Shown in pieces: positions 18,985-27,744 of a stretch of DNA of 56,917 bases; position 1 is the first letter of the stretch; each line of letters starts with the position of its first letter. Where the stretch lies: assembly GCA_900319405.1 (NCBI GenBank), contig ONOH01000031.1:1-56917 (forward strand), in the 5' to 3' direction. The position numbers and the translations under genes were made by a program. Below the pieces are notes generated by a model, which saw only the letters and a program-made list of their open reading frames with translations, had not been told where the DNA came from and ran no database searches. Source of the stretch: an uncultured Bacteroidales bacterium (lineage in GTDB: Bacteria > Bacteroidota > Bacteroidia > Bacteroidales > UBA932).

Positions 18985-18992
18985 CAAATATA
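18985..18992 (-). promoter_or_regulatory. -7 box of the ffh promoter
   Basis: The minus strand reads TATATTTG, 26 bases before the ffh ATG. No clear -33 TTTG is seen. The remaining roughly 180 bases up to 19171 are A/T-rich and hold only the leader of the next lipoprotein gene, including a small CCGGAC/GTCCGG hairpin near 19135-19150. Confidence 0.55.
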
Positions 18993-19170
18993 AGGATTTT
19001 GGACGAAGAAAGGAAATCGTAAAAAATAATTGGCCGAAAGCGCGTTGTTTCAGAAGAATCGCAAAAAACATTCGGCAAAAAATATACGTTTTGAATAATG
19101 GGAACGGTTACTTCTTGATATCTTCGCCCAAGACCGGACAACGGAGTCCGGCTCAAAACCATTATTATCT

Positions 19171-20253
19171 ATGAGAGCAAAAAAACTATGCTGCCTGTTG
19201 CCGCTCCTGGCAGGGCTGACCGCCTGCGACGACTTCTCACTCTATCCCGAAACGGAAGTGGGCGAACTGCGCTGGGTGCTGGACAAAGGCACCCTCACCA
19301 AAACCTCCGGAGAGATTCCGGACACCAATGATTTCCTCCTCTCCATCCGGGATGCCGAAGGGAAAACGCTTTACGAAGGATCCTACGGCGATTCGCCGCA
19401 GTACCTGCCGGTACAGCCCGGAAGCTACACGATCGGCATCGTCTCCATTCCTTTCCGGGCGCCGGCTTTCTCGCAGCCGCAGTACGGCGACGAGCAGGTG
19501 GCCGTAGTCCCTTCCGGCGGAAAGGTAACGGTGAAACTGCAATGCACCCTGCTGAATGCCGGAATCCGGCTCAAAATGTCCTCCGACTTCCTGAATAGCT
19601 TTCCCGTGGGAACGCTGTACCTGAAACAGGCCGACAGCCAGCTCCAATATGCCTATACCGAAAAGCGCATCGCCTATCTGTTCCCGGACGACGTATCGCT
19701 GAGCCTGTCCGACGGAGGAAGGGAGCAGACGCTCTTCAAGCGCCGCCTTCAGCCCCGGGAGATTCTCACCCTGACCCTCTCCGCCCCCTCTCCGGCCGCC
19801 GGCACGTCCAGTACGGTGGAGGTGGCCGTGGATACCGCCAAGAACTGGACCTCGGACCATCTGGAAATCGGAGACGCCCCCTCCGGCGGAGGAAACGACC
19901 CGGATGGCTGGCAGCGGGCCATCTCTGTCGCAGAGGCCGTCTTCCACAGCGGGGAAAACGGCGTATGGGTGTACGGCTACATCGTGGGTGGAGACCTTAC
20001 ATCGGCCGGAAAGGGCATCAAGACCGAAGGCATCACCAAAAACACGCACATTGCCCTGGCCGACCGTTCTTCCGTCACCGAAAAAAGTGCCTGCCTGGCC
20101 GTGGAACTTCCCAAAGGAAGTATCCGCGATGCGCTGAACCTGGTGGACAAGCCTGAACTCCGGGGGAAAAGGGTCTATGTTAAAGGAAACGTGGTGAGCA
20201 GTTACTTTGGCACCACGGGACTTAAGAATGTAAAGGAGTACCGTCTGCCCTAA
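19171..20253 (+). CDS. DUF4493/DUF6359-type surface lipoprotein
   Basis: A 360-residue protein with signal peptide and lipobox LTAC (Cys19). Residues about 30-225 resemble DUF4493, a fimbrillin-like beta-sandwich domain: GELRWVLDKG, DFLLSIRDAEGKTLYEG, LPVQPGSYTIGIVS and a CTLLNAGIRLKMSSDF strand. Residues about 255-360 match DUF6359, an OB-like module with SVAEAV, VWVYGYIVGG, IALADRSS and a final GLKNVKEYRL. Such proteins are exported to the Bacteroidota surface and their ligands are unknown. It is single, between two minus-strand genes, and has no SusCD partner here. Confidence 0.75.
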   Translation: MRAKKLCCLLPLLAGLTACDDFSLYPETEVGELRWVLDKGTLTKTSGEIPDTNDFLLSIRDAEGKTLYEGSYGDSPQYLPVQPGSYTIGIVSIPFRAPAFSQPQYGDEQVAVVPSGGKVTVKLQCTLLNAGIRLKMSSDFLNSFPVGTLYLKQADSQLQYAYTEKRIAYLFPDDVSLSLSDGGREQTLFKRRLQPREILTLTLSAPSPAAGTSSTVEVAVDTAKNWTSDHLEIGDAPSGGGNDPDGWQRAISVAEAVFHSGENGVWVYGYIVGGDLTSAGKGIKTEGITKNTHIALADRSSVTEKSACLAVELPKGSIRDALNLVDKPELRGKRVYVKGNVVSSYFGTTGLKNVKEYRLP

Positions 20254-21695
20254 AAAAGGCGGTAGAACATTCTCACGAAACTGGACATCAACGACTTGTA
20301 CCAGGGGTATCCCTTCTTCCACTCCTCCAGACGGAGGCACTTGGCCTGTTCCTGGTCGGTCTGGAAGATGCTTTTGCAGACCTGGGCTGTCTCCCGGTCA
20401 TAGACAAAGGTGTTCACCTCGCTGTTCAAATGGAAACTGCGCATATCCAGGTTGGAGGCACCGATGACGCAGAGGCTGTCGTCGGCCACCAGGGTCTTGG
20501 AATGGATGAACGCGCCGCTGCGCTCGTAGATGCGGACTCCGGCTTCCAGGCATTCCTCATAGACGGAACGGTTGGCTGTGCCCGCAAGGGGCGTGTCCAC
20601 CACCTTCGGGAGCATCACCTGCACGTCTATCCCGCGCAGCGCAGCGCTCTTGAGCGCATTCAGGAAGGAAACGGGCGGAATGAAATAGGGAGTCTGGATA
20701 TAGATATACTTCCGGGCATTCTGCAGAATCCATTCATATCCAAGCTGGGTCGTGGGCCAGGGGTCTTCCGCAGCATCGGTCACCACCTGCAGGAGTTTTC
20801 CCCGCAGCGGATTTTTCTCCGATGCGGCAGGGATGTCGAAATAGTAGGCCAGCGGATGGCTCAAAACGCCGCCGCAGGTCATCCACGTGTCGATAAAAGA
20901 GGCCTGCAGACGGGCTATCACAGGCCCTTCTATGCGAAGGTGCGTATCCCGCCAGCGGTAGAAATAGTTGTCGTTGAGGTTCATCCCTCCCGTATAGGCC
21001 ACCTTTCCGTCTATGACCACAACCTTGCGGTGGTTCTGGCAGTTGATGCGCATAAGCCAGGTGCGCCAACCGTAACGGATGTGCGTATAGGGACGCACCT
21101 CTATGCCCATCTTCCCCATTTTACGGAAATAGGAACGGGGGATGAAACGGCCGATCATATTGTTGTTCACAAAACGGACCTCCACACCCTCGGCCGCTTT
21201 TTGGGCCAGCAAATCGCGGACTTCCCGTCCGGCACGGTCGTTTCCGAAACGGAAATACTCGATGTGGATATACTTACGGGCATTCCGGATATCCTCCAGG
21301 AGGAGTTCCCTTTTGCGAAGACCGGAGGTGATGATTTCATAGGAATTGTCGGCATAAACCTTGTTGCCCTCCCCGCAGGAGAGCAGAAGCGCCGCCAGGG
21401 GGCGATACACTTCCTCCACCCGGGAGAGGGCGCTGTCGGAGAAAAAACGCTCGCGCAGCTCCGGCGTGATTTGCCGGGTGAAGTAATCCCGGGTGCGCGA
21501 ATGTAGCCTTTCCCGGACATAGGGCCGACGGTAGTTGATGCCTGCAAGACAGTAAATGATAGCCGCAACCGGCGGAGCGAGGGCAAAAATCAGGAGCCAG
21601 AACAACAGGAGATCGGGATCCTTCTGGCTGTGAAGAATCTGGTACGTGAACCCTGCGCAAAGCAAGACCCAAAGTATGGCTACAACCACCGTCAT
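20250..21695 (-). CDS. cls: Cardiolipin synthase (phospholipase D family)
   Basis: The start at 21695 (MTVVVAIL) is chosen because the open frame upstream is antisense to the acyl-CoA ligase gene and carries no homology; this gives 481 residues. Two N-terminal membrane helices (about 2-20 and 31-50) are followed by two phospholipase-D catalytic HKD motifs, H222-R-K224...D229 and H398-S-K400...D405, each followed by the usual GGMNL or GASNLD. The enzyme joins two phosphatidylglycerols, or PG and another head-group donor, to make cardiolipin in the inner membrane. Length is normal. Confidence 0.93.
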   Translation of the reverse strand: MTVVVAILWVLLCAGFTYQILHSQKDPDLLLFWLLIFALAPPVAAIIYCLAGINYRRPYVRERLHSRTRDYFTRQITPELRERFFSDSALSRVEEVYRPLAALLLSCGEGNKVYADNSYEIITSGLRKRELLLEDIRNARKYIHIEYFRFGNDRAGREVRDLLAQKAAEGVEVRFVNNNMIGRFIPRSYFRKMGKMGIEVRPYTHIRYGWRTWLMRINCQNHRKVVVIDGKVAYTGGMNLNDNYFYRWRDTHLRIEGPVIARLQASFIDTWMTCGGVLSHPLAYYFDIPAASEKNPLRGKLLQVVTDAAEDPWPTTQLGYEWILQNARKYIYIQTPYFIPPVSFLNALKSAALRGIDVQVMLPKVVDTPLAGTANRSVYEECLEAGVRIYERSGAFIHSKTLVADDSLCVIGASNLDMRSFHLNSEVNTFVYDRETAQVCKSIFQTDQEQAKCLRLEEWKKGYPWYKSLMSSFVRMFYRLF

Positions 21696-21720
21696 TTGGT
21701 TTTTGCTGGCATAATCATTG

Positions 21721-21728
21721 CAAAAATA
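21721..21728 (-). promoter_or_regulatory. -7 box of the cls promoter
   Basis: The minus strand reads TATTTTTG, 25 bases before the chosen cls ATG, matching TAnnTTTG. This supports the short start for cls: the longer frame would begin far upstream of the promoter. Confidence 0.55.
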
Positions 21729-21771
21729 AGCAATTTCCGGGAGAGTACCTACAATTAACGAGGATTCTTTG

Positions 21772-21779
21772 TATCTTTG
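21772..21779 (+). promoter_or_regulatory. -7 box of the acyl-CoA ligase operon
   Basis: TATCTTTG, the most common exact form of the Bacteroidota -7 element, lies 24 bases before the ATG at 21804. The -33 element is not obvious. Confidence 0.6.
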
Positions 21780-21803
21780 TAAGACCAAGATGGGAGTTGA
21801 CGG

Positions 21804-23429
21804 ATGAAACAGTATCTGAAAAAACTGGAAGAGCAGATTCGGCTCAAGGACAGCAAGGCCGCCCTTTGTGATTACGGCGGAGCTTGTTACACCTATGCCG
21901 ATGTGGCCACCCTCATTGAGAAGTACCATATTTTCTTCCAAGCCGCCGGCATCCGGAAAGGGGACAAGATAGCCCTCTGTGCCCGCAATTCGGCCCGGTG
22001 GGCCATTGCTTTCCTGGCCGTCAACACCTATGAGGCCGTCATCGTTCCCATCCTTCCCAATTTTACGGCGGAGGGTACGGCCCAGCTCATCCGCCACTCG
22101 GACAGCGTTCTCCTGATCGCAGACTCCGACATCTGGAAACAAATCAGGAATCTGGAACTGCCCCAGGTCCGCGGCATCCTGGATGCCCGGGAAGACCGCC
22201 TCCTGTGGTCTTCGGACCAGCGACTGCAACTGGCCTGGCAAGACCGGGAGCAACTCTTCCGGGACTGCTATCCGGAAGGCTTCGACTGCCTTCAAGTAAA
22301 TTATCCGGACAATCCGGAAGCCGTCGCCATCATCAATTACACTTCCGGCACCTCGGGAGACCCCAAGGGAGTTATGCTCAGTTACGGAGCCATGTCGGAC
22401 ATTGTGGAATACTGCCAGAAGCACATTGCCGACGCTCCCGAAACCCTGGTTTCCATGCTTCCGCTGGCCCACATCTACGGTCTGGCAATGGAATTCATCT
22501 ATCCCTGCTGTACCGGATTTACCATCTGGTTCCTCGGAAAAGCGCCCTCCCCGTCACTGCTGGCCCAGTCCATGTCCAAGGTAAAGCCCTCCATCATGAT
22601 AACGGTACCCCTCATTATGGAAAAGGTTTACCAGTCTATGATCCGGCCGCTGCTGAACACCCGGTCGGCCAAGGCGCTCAGTACCCTCCCGGGCCTGAGG
22701 ACCCCGTTTTACCATTCAGTAGGAAAACGCATCCTCGCCTCCCTGGGAGGAAATCTCAATACCATCATCATCGGCGGCGCCCCTTTCAACTGGAAGGTAG
22801 AGAGCGTTTTCAAGAAAATCGGCCTCCCCTATACCGTAGGCTATGGGATGACGGAGGCCTGTCCCCTGTTGTCCTATGAGAGTCCCCAGCATTTCGCTCC
22901 GGGCTCTTGCGGAAAACCCATTCACCGGATCCGGATAGACTCCTCCGAACCGGAGCGCATCCCCGGCGAAATCCAGACCCTAGGTCCCAACCTGTTCTCC
23001 GGTTACTACAAGAATCCGGATGCCGATGCCGGATGCAGAACTGCCGACGGCTGGTTCCGCACCGGAGACCTGGGCGTGATGGACGAAAGCGGAAACCTTT
23101 TCATCCGCGGCCGCATCAAGGCTCTCATCCTCAGTTCTTCCGGCCAGAACATCTATCCCGAAGAAGTGGAACAGGTGCTTGGCCGCCATCCCCAGGTGGA
23201 GGAATCGCTGGTGCTGGACCGGGGCGGAAAAGTGACGGCGCTGGTTTATCCGCGTGCCGGCTCCGTGCAGGGAGACAACGACCAGGCTATCGCCCGTCTG
23301 TCCGAAGACATCCGTAAATCCAGCAACGCCCACCTTCCCACCTTCAGTCAGATTTTCTGTGTAGAGTTCGTTGACGTCCCTTTTGAGAGGACCGCCAAAG
23401 GAAGCATCAAACGACACCTGTATCAATAA
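21804..23429 (+). CDS. AMP-dependent acyl-CoA ligase (long-chain fatty acid type)
   Basis: A 541-residue cytosolic or membrane-associated enzyme of the ANL superfamily that activates a carboxylic acid to acyl-AMP and then acyl-CoA. The P-loop-like motif YTSGTSGDPKGV lies at 179-190, YGMTEACPLLS near 345, GWFRTGDLG near 417 and the hinge/catalytic segment SSSGQNIYPEEVE near 445. The substrate is probably a medium or long fatty acid, by overall resemblance to FadD-like proteins; a more exact assignment is not possible. It heads an operon with the kinase-like and phosphatase genes, with short gaps between them. Confidence 0.87.
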   Translation: MKQYLKKLEEQIRLKDSKAALCDYGGACYTYADVATLIEKYHIFFQAAGIRKGDKIALCARNSARWAIAFLAVNTYEAVIVPILPNFTAEGTAQLIRHSDSVLLIADSDIWKQIRNLELPQVRGILDAREDRLLWSSDQRLQLAWQDREQLFRDCYPEGFDCLQVNYPDNPEAVAIINYTSGTSGDPKGVMLSYGAMSDIVEYCQKHIADAPETLVSMLPLAHIYGLAMEFIYPCCTGFTIWFLGKAPSPSLLAQSMSKVKPSIMITVPLIMEKVYQSMIRPLLNTRSAKALSTLPGLRTPFYHSVGKRILASLGGNLNTIIIGGAPFNWKVESVFKKIGLPYTVGYGMTEACPLLSYESPQHFAPGSCGKPIHRIRIDSSEPERIPGEIQTLGPNLFSGYYKNPDADAGCRTADGWFRTGDLGVMDESGNLFIRGRIKALILSSSGQNIYPEEVEQVLGRHPQVEESLVLDRGGKVTALVYPRAGSVQGDNDQAIARLSEDIRKSSNAHLPTFSQIFCVEFVDVPFERTAKGSIKRHLYQ

Positions 23430-23439
23430 AATCAAGATT

Positions 23440-24099
23440 ATGGATACCAAACAGCCTTTTGTCATCACCATCAGCCGCGAACTGGGCTCCGGAGGACGCA
23501 CCATCGGCCGAAAACTCGCCGCTCAGCTCAATGTGCGCTACAGCGACAAAAACCTCATCAAAGACCTGATGGAGAAGTTCAAGCTTTCCACCTGGGAAAT
23601 TGAACGCATCAAGGGACAGAAGAAAAACTGGCTGTCCGACTTCCTGGAGGCCGTGGCACCCGTCCCCAATTCGGGCGCCTATATCGGATTTGAGCCCATC
23701 CGGGGAAACCATTGGAACAACGCCCAGGTGAAAGTGGATGAAATCTACGAGGCCGAAGCCCAGATTCTCCGCGGCATTGCCGAAGAAAACTCCTGCGTCA
23801 TCGCCGGCCGTTCGGGATTTTTTGTCCTGAAGGGGCATCCCAACAAATTGGACATCTTCATCCAGGCTCCCCTGGAACAAAGGGTGGAACGGGTGATGAA
23901 AAAACAGGGGCTCAGTGAAAAAGAGGCCCGGGAAGTCATCGCAGCAGTGGATGAAAGCCGGGAAAATTACGTCCGGCGCTGTGCCGGAGTGAGCCGCTAC
24001 GACACCCGCAACTATGACCTGGTCCTCAACGTAGGAGAGATGAGCGACGATGACGCCGTAGCCTGCATCCTCAAATACATCAAATATATCTCCAGGTAG
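23440..24099 (+). CDS. Cytidylate kinase-like protein (PF13189)
   Basis: Start taken at ATG 23440 (MDTKQPFVIT), 10 bases after the ligase gene ends; the longer frame overlaps that gene. The 219-residue product begins with FVITISRELGSGGRTIGRKLA (7-27), an unusual P-loop in which GSGGR replaces GxxGxGK, as in the cytidylate-kinase-like family that stands apart from true Cmk. A lid-like segment GRSGFFVL and a run of arginines (RVERVMKKQG, ENYVRRCAG) follow. It is probably a nucleotide or small-molecule kinase; the substrate is not established. Confidence 0.8.
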   Translation: MDTKQPFVITISRELGSGGRTIGRKLAAQLNVRYSDKNLIKDLMEKFKLSTWEIERIKGQKKNWLSDFLEAVAPVPNSGAYIGFEPIRGNHWNNAQVKVDEIYEAEAQILRGIAEENSCVIAGRSGFFVLKGHPNKLDIFIQAPLEQRVERVMKKQGLSEKEAREVIAAVDESRENYVRRCAGVSRYDTRNYDLVLNVGEMSDDDAVACILKYIKYISR

Positions 24100-24103
24100 C
24101 ATT

Positions 24104-24892
24104 TTGTTCGAAGGTATCATCAATGCCCGTGACCTGGGCGGAATCCGTATCGGGGAAAAATCCGTCAAAAGCGGTCTGCTCCTGCGTACGGCCAACCTTC
24201 ACGGCGCTACGCCAAAAGACCTGGCCCGCCTCCAGGAAGAGTTTCACCTGAGGCGCATCTTCGACTTCCGCTCGCAGCCGGAAGCCCAGTTGCAGCCGGA
24301 CGTGGAGATTCCCGGGGCCACCTACCTTCTCCTCCCCACCCTGGACGTATCGGCCGAACAGCAGAGCGGAGAAGCGATGCCGGAAGAGATGTGGGTGAAC
24401 CTCGAGAAACACATCGTACGCCTTTCCTTTATGAAAATCTTCCAGGAAAAAGGGCGCGAACTCTACCCCTCCCTGGCCTTCAGCGAGTTTTCCCAGCTGC
24501 AGTATGCCACTTTCCTGAACCTGATTCTGGAAACGGAAGAGGGGGCTGTCCTGTGGCATTGTTCACAGGGGAAGGACCGGACCGGCATGGGGGCCGCACT
24601 GATTCTGGCCGCCCTGGGAGCCGACCGGGAAACCATCCTCCGGGACTTCGACCGCTCCAATGACGCTTACCGCCCCATCGTGGAAAAACTCTGCGCCGAC
24701 GTGGAAGCCGCCGGAGGGGGTTGGCAAGAAAAGGAAGTGGTCCACGCTTTTATGGGTGTGAGCGTCCACAACTTCAGCCGAACTCTGGATATGATCGATG
24801 AGCGCTGGGGCTCTCTGCAGCAATACCTTCAGGATCAAATGGAAGTGGGGCCCGAAGAATGCCGACGTCTCCAGGAAAGATACCTGGCCTAA
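24104..24892 (+). CDS. Tyrosine-protein phosphatase (Y_phosphatase3 family)
   Basis: The 262-residue frame has no ATG at its start; translation most likely begins at TTG 24104, five bases after the kinase gene stop and just downstream of an AGG. The N-terminal NARDLGGI (7-14) is the usual beginning of this family, and HCSQGKDRTGMG at 152-163 is the P-loop with catalytic Cys153 and Arg159. The family hydrolyses phosphotyrosine or phosphoinositide-type substrates in other bacteria; the target here is unknown. Its 3' end overlaps the convergent AddB gene by four bases. Confidence 0.83.
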   Translation: MFEGIINARDLGGIRIGEKSVKSGLLLRTANLHGATPKDLARLQEEFHLRRIFDFRSQPEAQLQPDVEIPGATYLLLPTLDVSAEQQSGEAMPEEMWVNLEKHIVRLSFMKIFQEKGRELYPSLAFSEFSQLQYATFLNLILETEEGAVLWHCSQGKDRTGMGAALILAALGADRETILRDFDRSNDAYRPIVEKLCADVEAAGGGWQEKEVVHAFMGVSVHNFSRTLDMIDERWGSLQQYLQDQMEVGPEECRRLQERYLA

Positions 24893-27741
24893 CGCCCACA
24901 GATATTCTTGAAATCACACCACTGGCAGGTGTTCGCATCCTGCGTACGGCGGAACGGAATTTCCGGATTGACCATCTCTTCCAAAAGGATACGGAGCCTC
25001 TCCCGCATCAGGCGTAAAAACTCCGGACTTTCGGACATTTCGGGAAGGTCTCTCGTATAGAGCCAGGTGGTACTGTAAATGGCGTTGAGAAGCTTCCGGG
25101 AGCCCAGGTCCGGATCTCCGTGCGCAAACAGACCGTAAACAAAGAGTTGGAGGGCAATCTTGGGGCGTTTCTTGCTTTCCGGAGCAAAGAGTTTTTCTAC
25201 CACCTTGGCTGCGTTTTCGTCCGTGATCAAAAGATCTTCATCCTCCACTTTTCCGGTTTTGTAATCCACGATACGCACCTCGCCGGGGCGGTAACTGTCT
25301 ATCCGGTCCACGAATCCCTTCAGATGAAAACCCTCGAAATCCATCTGGAAAGCCTTTTCCAGGCCCAGGATGCGAAAGCCTTCGGAACCGGAGGTCAGGA
25401 GCAACTGCCTGTCGTGGCGGAGGGTGGACAAGACATAGTCCAGAATCACCTCCTCCAGGACCAGGTTGCGCCCGCCCACCTCGATGCTGCGCATCTGCTC
25501 CAGGACGGAGGAGCGGATCCGCTTCCGGATTCCGGCCGAATCGCGGAGAAGCTCCTGCAAGTACGAGGGCGATACGACCGTCCGGTCATACAACTGGCGC
25601 ATCACCTCGTGGAAAACATTGCCCAGCATACCGGCATCCAGTGATTCGGCCACTTCTTCGTCCGTTTTCAGACCTTTGACAAACAGGAAATAGAACTTGG
25701 CCGGGCATTTCAGATAGTTCTGGATGACGGAGGCGCTGAGTATCCCCTCCCGGATTTTCCGCACATCTTCCGACGTTTTGGGAATGGGTTCCTCGCTTTG
25801 TACCGGAAACATCTTCTCCGTGACCACCATCTTTTCCAGCTTCAGGTGGAAATGGTACTCCAGTTGCTTGATAAATCGGCTTTCCTCTCCGGTTTTCAGT
25901 CCTTCCGTGCGGCTGTCATACAGAAGCCACACCCGCTCCGGACGCTGGATCATCCGGTAGAAATAATACGCCCAGACCGCGTCCTGGTATTCGTAAGTGG
26001 GAAGGCCGAAGCCTTTCCTGAGCTCCGGAGGAATGAAAGAAGGATTATAGCTCCTTCGGGGGAACATTCCCTCGTTGGCGCTGAAGACAATGAGGTTGCG
26101 GAAATCCAATGCACGGGTTTCCAGCGGCCCCATCACCTGCAGCCCCTGCAGAGGCTCTCCCCGGAACGGGACGGAAATCCCCTCCAGGATGCGTTTGAGA
26201 AGCCGAAGGTGTGTGGCAGGCAAAAGTTCCAGGTCTGTTTCCTGCAAAATGTTCAGCTGGGTATGGCATCGCTTGGCAAAATCCAGTTCCAGCAGCATAC
26301 CACTGCGGTCTAGGAGCATTCTTCCCACCAGCGCCACCGTCTCCGAAAAATAACGTTCCATCCGGTGGTTCTGCTGGGCTGATGCCAGCGAGACGTCTTC
26401 CACCACAGGCCGGAAAAGCAGATCCAGGACAGGGCCTCCCTGCAAATCCTGCAGCGGGATATAGTACTTGGCGGCTTTTTTGACCTGATTGACCTTCTCC
26501 GCTTCTTCCGGTGAAAGAAGACTGCGGAAGAGGCCGGAAGAAAACACTTCCTTTACCTTCCGGTGATAGAAATACCAGCCGTCCGGCCGATGCCGCATCC
26601 GAAGCTGAAGCTGCCCCAGGGCATCCAGCAGGGCATATACGGCGCTGCCGGCCATCGGATAACCCATCGTTACATTTACCGAGGAATGATCCGGAGGGAT
26701 GGAGTTCAACAGCGGCAGCAGCAGCGACTCGTCCGGGAGGACGAAGGCCGTCTCCACCTCGTCCTGCCCGCTTCCCGTCTCCCGTAGAATATACGGGACC
26801 AGTTTGGCCTGCCCCACGGAAGAAGGAACGCTGACTACGCTTATTTCCGGCTTCCCGAGACCTGCCGGATCAATGGCAAAGTCCTGGGGGAAATCCCTCA
26901 CATTCTCCCGCATGAAAAAGGAGGCCTTGTTTTCCGAATCCCGGATTTCTTCGCTTACGAAATCCCAGACAAAGCGGGCCAGACGGGCATCCCTCATCCT
27001 TGCAAGCAAGAGGTACTCACAAGCGGTCAGCGCATTCATTCCCACGAATACATACTGCTCCGTATCCGAAAAAACAGGCGCCAGAATATCCTTGACAGGA
27101 ACGCCTTCGTGCAGTTTTTGCGCCAGGTCCCGATAGACCATTCCCTCATAGGCCATCCCCTTCTGCTGCAGACGTTTCCGGAAGAGCTCATATAACGGAA
27201 GCAGGAGGTTCCAGAGCTTCAGGAAACGGGCCTTGACATCGCTTCCCTCCGGGCTCAGCTTCAACATTCCCTTCCCGTCGCGGAAATGGGAGAGGAAATG
27301 TTCCACCGCCTGTCGTTGATTATCGCTCAGATATTCGAAACCATCCTGCAGGGATTTGAAATCCGATACGTTCTGCAGAAGGCTCCGGGGATCGGCCAGA
27401 TACTTGTCAATGTCGTCAAAATCCGAAAGCATCACTTCTCCCCAGAACAGGAAATCGTCCAGGGGCTCGGCCTGGGGGTTCAGTTCCCGATAGCAGTCAT
27501 ACAGTTCCAGCAGCAGTCTCAGGCGGTCTGTCGCCTCGGAGCGGTAAACCCGGCAGAAAAAATCGCTGATTGTAAGAAGGGACGGGCAAAGCAAAGGGGC
27601 GTCTTGACGTTCCCGGACAAGGTCTCCGAGGTATTTGCGAAAAAACACGATCGAACGACGGTTCGGAAAAACGAAACACGTGTTTTCCAAACCGCCGGCG
27701 CCATAATAATGGGCAGCTACCTGCTTGAGAAACGCCTCCAC
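24889..27741 (-). CDS. PD-(D/E)XK nuclease, AddB-like recombination subunit
   Basis: This 950-residue protein has the layout of the AddB half of a RecBCD-like nuclease: a degenerate helicase region and a C-terminal nuclease. The C-terminal domain has GFVDRID followed by VRIVDYKTGK (about residues 825-850), the metal-binding Asp and Asp-x-Lys. A 4Fe-4S staple is indicated by a Cys before the nuclease (YLKCPAKFYF) and CQWC...C in the last ten residues. The N-terminus (ENTCFVFPNRRS) lacks the GxxGSGKT motif of AddB and resembles the inactivated form common in Bacteroidota. It would process double-strand DNA ends with the AddA-like protein at 45252. Three bases separate it from sppA. Confidence 0.85.
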   Translation of the reverse strand: MEAFLKQVAAHYYGAGGLENTCFVFPNRRSIVFFRKYLGDLVRERQDAPLLCPSLLTISDFFCRVYRSEATDRLRLLLELYDCYRELNPQAEPLDDFLFWGEVMLSDFDDIDKYLADPRSLLQNVSDFKSLQDGFEYLSDNQRQAVEHFLSHFRDGKGMLKLSPEGSDVKARFLKLWNLLLPLYELFRKRLQQKGMAYEGMVYRDLAQKLHEGVPVKDILAPVFSDTEQYVFVGMNALTACEYLLLARMRDARLARFVWDFVSEEIRDSENKASFFMRENVRDFPQDFAIDPAGLGKPEISVVSVPSSVGQAKLVPYILRETGSGQDEVETAFVLPDESLLLPLLNSIPPDHSSVNVTMGYPMAGSAVYALLDALGQLQLRMRHRPDGWYFYHRKVKEVFSSGLFRSLLSPEEAEKVNQVKKAAKYYIPLQDLQGGPVLDLLFRPVVEDVSLASAQQNHRMERYFSETVALVGRMLLDRSGMLLELDFAKRCHTQLNILQETDLELLPATHLRLLKRILEGISVPFRGEPLQGLQVMGPLETRALDFRNLIVFSANEGMFPRRSYNPSFIPPELRKGFGLPTYEYQDAVWAYYFYRMIQRPERVWLLYDSRTEGLKTGEESRFIKQLEYHFHLKLEKMVVTEKMFPVQSEEPIPKTSEDVRKIREGILSASVIQNYLKCPAKFYFLFVKGLKTDEEVAESLDAGMLGNVFHEVMRQLYDRTVVSPSYLQELLRDSAGIRKRIRSSVLEQMRSIEVGGRNLVLEEVILDYVLSTLRHDRQLLLTSGSEGFRILGLEKAFQMDFEGFHLKGFVDRIDSYRPGEVRIVDYKTGKVEDEDLLITDENAAKVVEKLFAPESKKRPKIALQLFVYGLFAHGDPDLGSRKLLNAIYSTTWLYTRDLPEMSESPEFLRLMRERLRILLEEMVNPEIPFRRTQDANTCQWCDFKNICGR

Positions 27742-27744
27742 CCG

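Noticed and set aside
21696-22472. Extension of cardiolipin synthase to 740 codons
   Set aside because: The added part is antisense to the acyl-CoA ligase gene, and a -7 box lies just upstream of the shorter start.
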